From: an uncultured archaeon
GTDB taxonomy: Archaea; Thermoproteota; Nitrososphaeria; Nitrososphaerales; CALBXV01
Length of the DNA: 5,269 nucleotides
Reading direction: 5' to 3'
Assembly (NCBI GenBank): GCA_937890045.1
Contig: CALBXV010000329.1
Location: forward strand, 1 to 5,269
This document shows, one piece after another, positions 1-5,269 of the stretch; position 1 is the stretch's first letter, and every line of letters starts with the position of its first letter. The notes beneath the pieces are model-generated. The model ran no database searches. It had not been told where the DNA came from and saw nothing but the letters and a program-made list of their open reading frames with translations. The position numbers and the translations under genes were made by a program.

Positions 1-3000
1 AAGCAGATTTTTCTAATTCATCTATAACCTCTTTATCCATATCTTTGGTTATTTTTAAGACTTTCTCTAGTTGATCAAAAGTCTTTTCTATAATGCTGTT
101 ATCCTTATTAAACTGCATGTAGTTTCCATTATAGTTTTTACCGAATGGAATAAGTTGTTCTGGAGTTCCCATAGCAGCATCATGGAGAAGTAGTAAATTA
201 GCATCTCCTTGCCATAGCTGACCTTTATCTTTAAGTCTAAATTTTTTACCTAGTTTAAGATTAGGATCTCCATTTACCGTTTGAGTTAGGATAGCTGCAT
301 CCATATTGATAATCTGTCGGATTAGTGCACTAACTCCCGGTTCAATAAACTGTAATTGTGCTGTAGTGGTTAGACGTTCTGTTCTCTTTCCATCTTTACC
401 TTTAAGAAAAATACCAACTTTTGATTCTTGTATTCCTGTATCTGTAAAATCTTTTTCATTACGTACTCGCTTAGTCTTAGCTAAATCTACAAATCCTTCA
501 TAGAAATTTCCATTTTTTGCGAGTCTGGATAGAGGTCCTGCGAATTGAGGATATACTTTAATTAAGTCACCCGATGCATCTTGGATAAGATCACGAATTT
601 CTCTTGAGGTTAGTTCAGTTCTATTTGCACGTTCGGATTTTATATTTTCTAACGCTTTATCGAGTATTTTTTCTCTAGCTTTTGGTAGTTTTAATTCTCT
701 TTTTCTATTCTTATCATTAATATTAAATATTTTATTATCGGTAGTAACAATATAAGTTATCGTTTCTGAATACTTTACTTCGATATCACCCTGTCCAGCA
801 ATTAAATCAGCTAGTCTTTTATATTTATCCTCTTCAGCTGCTAGTTTTTCATACTCTGCATTTATTTTAGCTAGTTTGTCTTTATATGCTCTTTCATAAT
901 GGGTTATGAATACTCCGTGCAACATTTCTCCCATTTGAATTACAGATGAACGAGGAGCTATAACACTAGATCCAAGTAATTTATCTAATCCATAATCTAT
1001 TCTAGGAGCAATAGTTGTACTTATTTTTGCATGTAGTGTTTGATCATTAATTTCTAGACTACGTGCTGTATTTGATTTTATAGCACTTATAAATTCATCA
1101 GCCTTTGCAACTCCTCCTAAGTGTTCTAATGAATTCCCAAATGATTTCACTTCTCGATCTATATTTTCTACAGTTATGTCGTATTCTGCTTTTAATTGTT
1201 TTACAATTTTAGGGTCAGGTTCAGACTTCTGTAATTCGTTATAGACTCTTTGCATATCTCCTATTTGTGAGTAGATATCTTTAATGATACCAGTGGTAAC
1301 ATCTCCGGAAATACGTTTCATTCCACCGCCATACATCTTCATCACGAAGGGGTATTTTAAGACATCACGCATTGCCTCATCATCTTTAAGAGCGGGATAC
1401 AGAATATCTAAGGAGCTACTCAATACCTTATATCTATTAGCAAACTTCTTAAAATCAGGTTCTCCCTGATCATTTAGGTAACTGTCAGCTAATTTAGGAT
1501 ATTTCTTGTTCCGGTAGTTCTTTTTATAATAAGCCCAAGCAACTGAATAACCATTACCCAAATCTCTACCTTCTTTAACTAACTCAACTAATTCTTCATA
1601 AGCACCTATTTGACCTAAATCATGTTGATTGTTTTTACCAAAATAGTTACCAACCTGAGCTAGTTTTCTTACTAACTCTTGATCTTTCCACATAGGAAAT
1701 TGTAGGACATTCATAGCCCAGCCATTTGCTATTCCATCAATTTGCAATGCTAGGTCAGATTCAAAAGATGGATTCTTTTCAATTCTAAAATTATTCTTAT
1801 ACCGTTTATCTGGTTTTACACTCATGTATTGAGATAACGCGGTTACAGCATTTAAGAGGGACATGTTTCCTTCCGGAAAATCTTTCTTAACTGCAGACAT
1901 AGCTGTAGCTAGATCTTTAGCTGCTTGTTTTTTATCTTTAGCAGAATTACGTTCTTTTGCTGAATTAAGTCTTGTTAAAGCATCAATTGCTGCTAAAACA
2001 TTTTCATTACTGGTAATAGTATTAAAATCAGCTTCTGTTTCTCTAAATTCCTTTTTATCTACTTTCTCCCCAAAATTTTGAGCAACTGCTAATTTAAATT
2101 GCCATAAACTTTCTTTATTATATTTCTGTGCTTTCCAGGATTTTAATAAAAATCTAGCAACTTTACTTTGTTGAGGATTAACACGACCTGTCATCATAAG
2201 TCTATGATGATTCTGTAGTTCGTATTTAAAATAGAACGCGTCTAGTTCTTCGCGTGTATTTGCATCAAGGAGTTCCTGTAATACATCCTTTTTATCTCGA
2301 TTAGATGACTTTACAGATTTCATCTTCTTGTCATGATGCAGTGGGATTTTCTTGTTTTTAGAATCTAATTTCCATTGCAGATCTCCATTTGCATCTCTTT
2401 CTGTTTCATACTCACTCTCAATATCCATTAGTTCCCACAGCATTTCTTTATGCGCTTGTAGATCACTAACAGTATCCATAGTTGCATTCTTTTCCCATTT
2501 AGCATTTTGAAGTTTTCTCAGGGCACTGAATACTTCCCCTTCTTCAAATATACTGCTAAAAGTTCCTTTAATAAATGTAGTAACTGCTGGAGGTTTTTGT
2601 AGAGGTCCAGCACTAGGATCTATATTAGTCCCAACAACTTCAATTATGTCTTTAAGAGGCTCTTTAAATTTATCTGCAAACTGTTTGTAAACATCTGGGT
2701 TAACTTTAAGATGCTTATAACCATATGTTTCTGGGTCTCTGATGTCTTCTTCTGTTATATCTTTTGTATTGTTGTAAGTTCTCTCTGGGTCGTAATTATC
2801 AAAATTCCATATATGCGTTTCAATCGTAAAGAGCATATCTGCACCATTAGCTATCTCCATAGCCATCATTCCGAGAGCTGGACCTAATGAATCAAAGTAT
2901 GCATCTGCACCTGCTTGAGTTATGTCTGGGTGGTCTTTAGCTATCTTTTTAGATGAAAAATCCATGAGTGCTATGATATTAGCACCTTGATCTGCACCAG

Positions 3001-5269
3001 CATCATGATATCCATACCCTAATTCACTAACTTCACCTTCCTCGGTATCACTAAGAGGTTTGCTATCTCCCCCAAATAAGAAAGATTGTTTAGCAAAATC
3101 TTTATCTCCCCATCTATTATTATTAGGAGTTTGTTGTCTAAATATTAGAATACCTAACATCATTGTGAATACTACTTGATCAGGTAATCTGCCTTGAGTG
3201 TTCTTAGGATTTTTAGGATCTACTCTGAGCAATAAACTTAGGGGCTTATTAAGAGCATCAACTCTGGCATTTACTAGTTCACTTGTAAGAACTATCTTCT
3301 CATTTTTATCGGCATCTATTATCTTTGTGTAGTCACCTTTGACGTTATAAGTATATTTTCCGGTTTTTGGATCTTTAAATAGATGGAGACCGCCATCTAC
3401 GATTGTGTAAAGAGTATCTGATACTGTTTTTCCATCTTCTACCAAGAATACTTTGTCATCAAAATGTATCTCGTCATGAATTATGTTATCGTATCTAGCT
3501 TTAAATGACTTAAAAGCTCCAACTAATACGCTAGCTGACTCTTCAGATATGCCTAAATTAATTAGTGCAGCAGTCAGCGTTTTATCGTTATTAAAATCGA
3601 CATCTTGGAGGGTGTTTATTCCTTTAACTTTCTTTAAACGAGGACCTATTTGAATCAAATCAGCGAATGTTGCACCTGCTAATCCCAGAACTATATCTAA
3701 TGCTCGTCCTACAACATTTCTATAGATCTGTGTAGCTCCCTCAATAAATGTCTGTAAAGATTTGGAAAAAGGTTTGGAACCTACAACGGATTTTGCAACT
3801 AGTGGTAATGTATCTGCTTCTTCTTGTTCTCTGGCTTCTTGTTCTGCTTGTTCAGAAGGTGTTCGCACGACAGGAGGAGCTTCATCAGAAACTGGAGAAG
3901 GGCCTTCAGATAGGATATCCTCTTCTTCAGGTTTTCTATCTTCAGCGTCACGTTTTTCGATTTGTTCGTTGAGACTTCGCATTTTGGTGCTAAGTTTATT
4001 AAGTTCATTCCACTCCTCCTTAGTTTTTCCTTTCTTATCAGCAAGTTCATTAGCCCTCTTTACAGTGTCTTCTAATTGTTTGTCAAGAGTAGGTGGAGCT
4101 GCTTTATCAGTAGGAGGAGCTTTCTCACCTTTAGGAACACCAATATCTTTTATAGTTTTCTTTGGAATTGGTTTAATAACTCTTTCAATACTGTCTCTAG
4201 CTTGTGTTAATTTTCTAAGAACTTCTTCATGCTTTTCAATGCTTAATTCTTGATCAGAAACTTGTCCTTTCATGGGAGATTTCTCATATCCCCTAACTAC
4301 TCCCATAATGTAATTACCGTATGTTGCTTCTTGTTGAAGAGTCCTAATTAAGCTGTCAGAATTTTCATCAATTTGTGTAACAAATTTACCTGCGTCTTGT
4401 GCAGCTGTAACATCATCTGCTGTCATATTTGTGACTACGTCATATCTCATAGTCCTCATACCGCTATCAATTCTTGTAGATGTACCGACAACAGCAGCAA
4501 CATTACCAGGGGGAACAGTACCCATTATGCTTCTAGCTTCTTTAAACTTATCTAATTTTTTATTTAAATTATCAGAGTGGGTCCCCATTTGTGAGAGAAG
4601 AGCATCAACCCTTTGATCACGTAATACTTTGTCACTTTTAAATTCTGTGTAAGCGTTTACTAGATCTGTGTAATAGGAGTATAGACCTTTCCACTGTGTA
4701 GACTCACCATGGAGAATCTCACCATGTACATCTTCTAGTGTCTTTAACTTAGGATTTAAACTTTCTTGTTGAGCTCTTATAGCTTTTGCTTTACGGAGGG
4801 CAACTACATCTTTATAAAACTGTTGTTTAGTTGCAGGAAGAGTAGAATCATTAGCTTTTTTATTTACACTATCATCAGATTCTTTATCTATATTCTCAAA
4901 GCTTTCAATAGATCCCAGCTTCTGTATTTTTATATCTAGCTTTTTCTTAAGAGCATCTATCTCTTTACCGTATACAGCACGAAGTTTTGTTCTCTGTTCA
5001 TCAGTTAGATCTTTCCTGCTTAATACTTCTAGGCGTTCTGCTGTTGTTTCAGGTGACCTATCAGTACGTACAACTACTTCTTCTAATTGATCTATTGGAA
5101 TAGTCTCAGATAGTCCTTTAAGTTTTACATGAATTTTTCCATCTCTTACTTGCTCTCCTAATATATACTCTATAACAAATCCTTGAGCGTTTTGTATCTC
5201 AGGATTTGTTGAATCCTTTACAGTAACAATATCTCCTACTCTCCACTCTCCTAATGGGTCAAAATTAGC
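1..5269 (-). CDS. Giant virion-type single-subunit RNA polymerase (phage N4 vRNAP-like), partial at both ends
   Basis: One uninterrupted frame of 1756 codons (bases 5269 down to 2) lacks both start and stop, so this is an internal piece of a larger gene. By family knowledge, N4-type virion polymerases are about 3500 residues, are packaged in the capsid, enter the cell with the DNA and transcribe early genes from promoters on the incoming genome. The identification rests on four ordered signatures: GR (R1029) in MMTGRVNPQQ, motif A (D1178) in IDGIANGWAMN, motif B R1301/K1305/Y1313-G, and motif C H1696-D1697 in LLLLHDAAMGT. D1178 and D1697 should bind the two catalytic metals, K1305 contacts the NTP, and Y1313 favours ribonucleotides. 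About 600 non-polymerase residues precede the catalytic domain, which excludes a compact T7-type enzyme (about 880 residues in total). All catalytic residues are intact and there is no frameshift. Family assignment is strong; packaging in the virion is inferred from size and architecture. Host and exact lineage are unknown. Confidence 0.9.
164..199 (-). other. Polymerase motif C (His1696-Asp1697)
   Basis: Residues 1691-1702 read NLLLLHDAAMGT: a hydrophobic strand, then HD, then a small residue turn. This is the motif C signature (T7: ALIHDSFGT with D812; N4 equivalent D951). D1697 is the second metal-binding aspartate. A preceding segment near bases 290-330 (ALIRQIINMDAAILTQTV) resembles the helix that lies before motif C in this superfamily. 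Confidence 0.88.
545..925 (-). other. Charged insertion between polymerase motifs B and C
   Basis: Residues from about 1449 to 1575 contain a Lys/Glu-rich helical stretch (KINAEYEKLAAEEDKYKRLA), a short beta-like segment (IEVKYSETITYIVTTDNKIF), then another strongly charged helical run. The B-to-C distance is 396 residues (R1301 to D1697), against about 285 in N4 and 185 in T7. The extra 110 or so residues most likely lie here because this segment is low in the hydrophobic and glycine pattern typical of the core. The boundaries are approximate and the function is unknown. Confidence 0.45.
1328..1369 (-). other. Polymerase motif B (R1301, K1305, Y1313, G1314)
   Basis: Residues 1301-1314 read RDVLKYPFVMKMYG, fitting the R-x3-K-x7-Y-G pattern of motif B on the O-helix. 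The spacing is identical to N4 (R666, K670, Y678) and T7 (R627, K631, Y639). The arginine and lysine bind the triphosphate of the incoming nucleotide, and the tyrosine selects ribose over deoxyribose. Its presence points to an RNA rather than DNA polymerase. Confidence 0.9.
1697..1747 (-). other. Polymerase motif A (catalytic Asp1178)
   Basis: Residues 1175-1191 read LQIDGIANGWAMNVLQF. This matches the motif A pattern of T7-superfamily polymerases, hydrophobic-D-G-x3-G followed by a helix (T7: FDGSCSGIQ around D537; N4 equivalent D559). D1178 is the first metal-binding catalytic aspartate. The match is direct by eye and is one of the strongest pieces of evidence for the family. Confidence 0.88.
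2168..2209 (-). other. GR motif (T/DxxGR-equivalent) of the RNA polymerase
   Basis: Residues 1021-1034 read HHRLMMTGRVNPQQ. R1029 corresponds to the conserved arginine of the T/DxxGR motif of single-subunit polymerases (R424 in N4 mini-vRNAP, R425 in T7), which contacts the RNA:DNA hybrid. It lies 149 residues before the motif A aspartate, close to the 135 in N4. The expected T or D four residues before the arginine is Met1025, and a threonine sits directly before GR instead. Confidence 0.75.
3647..3715 (-). other. Hydrophobic helix after the linker
   Basis: Residues 519-541 are dominated by Val, Leu, Ile, Ala and Gly, beginning VVGRALDIVLGLAG. Arg522, Asp525 and Asp537 interrupt the segment, making it a weak candidate for a true membrane span. 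It could be an amphipathic or buried helix, or a segment that touches the membrane during ejection. The composition is seen directly; any membrane role is inference. Confidence 0.35.
3803..3931 (-). other. Pro/Glu-rich low-complexity linker before the polymerase domain
   Basis: Residues 447-489 are strongly biased to Pro, Glu, Ser, Ala and Gln, with patches such as SEGPSPVSDEAPP and EQAEQEAREQEEAD. Together with a smaller Pro/Ala patch at residues 384-397 (APPTDKAAPPTLDK, bases 4082-4120), it brackets a charged, probably helical segment. Such composition indicates a flexible tether, so this is a likely boundary between the N-terminal region and the polymerase-containing part. Confidence 0.6.
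4130..5065 (-). other. Charged helical N-terminal region of unknown function
   Basis: Residues 69 to about 380 are rich in Lys, Glu, Asp and Gln. They include heptad-like stretches (for example LRAVYGKEIDALKKKLDIKI near bases 4930-5000) with coiled-coil potential. I see no enzyme motif. The N4 homologue also has an N-terminal region of about 1000 residues before its polymerase domain, thought to work in ejection of the protein and DNA, so a structural or ejection role is plausible but not demonstrated by the sequence. Confidence 0.45.
5066..5269 (-). other. Possible SH3-like beta-barrel module in the N-terminal region
   Basis: Residues 1-68 alternate short beta strands with turns: EWRVGDIVTVKD, then GFVIEYILGE, then IHVKLKGLSETIPIDQLEEV. 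The order (W-x-VGD-x-V-x-V, a G-[FV]-[IV] strand, a charged turn, a V-x-[LV] strand and a closing P-x3-LE-x-V) is typical of small SH3/Tudor/KOW-like barrels that bind nucleic acid, peptide or cell wall. The fold is inferred from pattern only, and the module may begin beyond the right edge of the window. A Lys/Glu-rich helical segment follows it. Confidence 0.4.

Larger units (their letters stand above)
1..3470 (-). other. Single-subunit RNA polymerase catalytic domain (C-terminal end beyond window)
   Basis: This is the region from about residue 600 to the window edge (residue 1756). The upstream boundary is estimated, not seen: in N4 the minimal polymerase starts about 424 residues before the GR-motif arginine, which here falls near residue 605. 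The domain holds an N-terminal part rich in acidic and aromatic residues (about 600-1020), then the GR motif, motif A, motif B, a long B-to-C interval and motif C. A short hydrophobic stretch at residues 699-710 (VVFTMMLGILIF) is probably a buried helix. In N4 about 150 residues follow the motif C aspartate; only 59 are present here, so the domain is cut by the window edge. The aspartates of motifs A and C are 519 residues apart, against 392 in N4 and 275 in T7, so this palm/fingers region is unusually expanded. Confidence 0.8.

Noticed and set aside
306..2081. Short plus-strand open frames of 61-72 residues at 306-503, 1284-1469 and 1863-2081
   Set aside because: All are antisense to well-supported polymerase sequence, including the motif B region, and have no recognisable domain.
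3762..4253. 163-residue plus-strand open frame rich in Ser and Leu
   Set aside because: It lies antisense to the polymerase frame over its compositionally biased linker. Its Ser/Leu-rich low-complexity product mirrors Glu/Lys/Ala codons on the other strand, and I recognise no domain in it.
4373..4616. Two overlapping plus-strand frames of about 60 residues, one Cys-rich
   Set aside because: They overlap each other and lie antisense to the continuous minus-strand frame. The cysteines arise from antisense reading of ordinary Ala, Thr and Val codons and show no consistent metal-binding spacing.
4703..4726. Short imperfect direct repeat (CTCACCATG twice, 15 bases apart)
   Set aside because: Only two copies of 9 bases, encoding HGE twice within HGEILHGES in the reading frame. 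This is too short and isolated to be a functional repeat or array.
1..5269. crAss-like phage virion RNA polymerase (double-psi beta-barrel, DFDxD type)
   Set aside because: The size and AT-richness would fit, but the residues seen are those of T7-superfamily motifs A, B and C. I saw no DFDxD metal-binding motif in the translation.
1..5269. Stop-codon reassignment (TAG or TGA recoding), as in some AT-rich gut phages
   Set aside because: The 1756-codon frame has no in-frame TAA, TAG or TGA, while Gln (CAA/CAG) and Trp (TGG) codons are used normally. The standard bacterial code suffices for this gene.
1..5269. Compact T7-like or mitochondrial/plasmid-type RNA polymerase
   Set aside because: Those enzymes are about 880-1200 residues and have shorter spacing between motifs. 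This protein already exceeds 1756 residues without reaching either end, and its motif distances lie on the N4 side.

Overview
The whole window is the inside of one giant protein-coding gene read on the minus strand. Reverse-complemented and read from base 5269 down to base 2, it gives 1756 codons with no in-frame stop. Neither the start nor the stop codon is inside the window, so the gene runs off both ends. I translated the frame by hand from end to end. No intergenic space, RNA gene, mobile element or CRISPR array is visible.

The protein is best explained as a single-subunit (T7-superfamily) DNA-dependent RNA polymerase of the phage N4 virion-RNAP type, meaning the very large polymerase packaged in the capsid and ejected with the DNA. 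All four polymerase signatures occur in the right order. Residues are numbered from the window edge: a GR motif (R1029), motif A (D1178 in IDGIANG), motif B (R1301, K1305, Y1313, followed by G) and motif C (H1696-D1697 in LLLLHDAAMG). The R-to-K (+4) and K-to-Y (+8) spacings in motif B match those known for N4 and T7. The source is therefore most likely a tailed phage (N4-like podovirus/Schitoviridae or a more distant relative) or a prophage. The DNA is AT-rich, roughly one third GC by eye, with many TTA, CTA, AGA, GAT and AAA codons. The host cannot be named from this. The standard bacterial code is sufficient.

Layout in the direction of translation: about 5269-5066, a small beta-rich, possibly SH3-like module; about 5065-4130, a charged, mostly helical region; about 4120-3803, a charged helix flanked by two low-complexity Pro/Ala and Pro/Glu linkers; 3715-3647, a hydrophobic helix; from roughly 3470 to the left edge, the polymerase domain with its four motifs. 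The window stops 59 residues after the motif C aspartate, so the end of the polymerase domain and any C-terminal domain lie beyond the left edge. The beginning of the N-terminal domain lies beyond the right edge.

Shorter open frames on the plus strand, and one on the minus strand at 3799-4050, are shadows of this gene. One carries a textbook Shine-Dalgarno sequence and is discussed as a low-probability overlapping gene.
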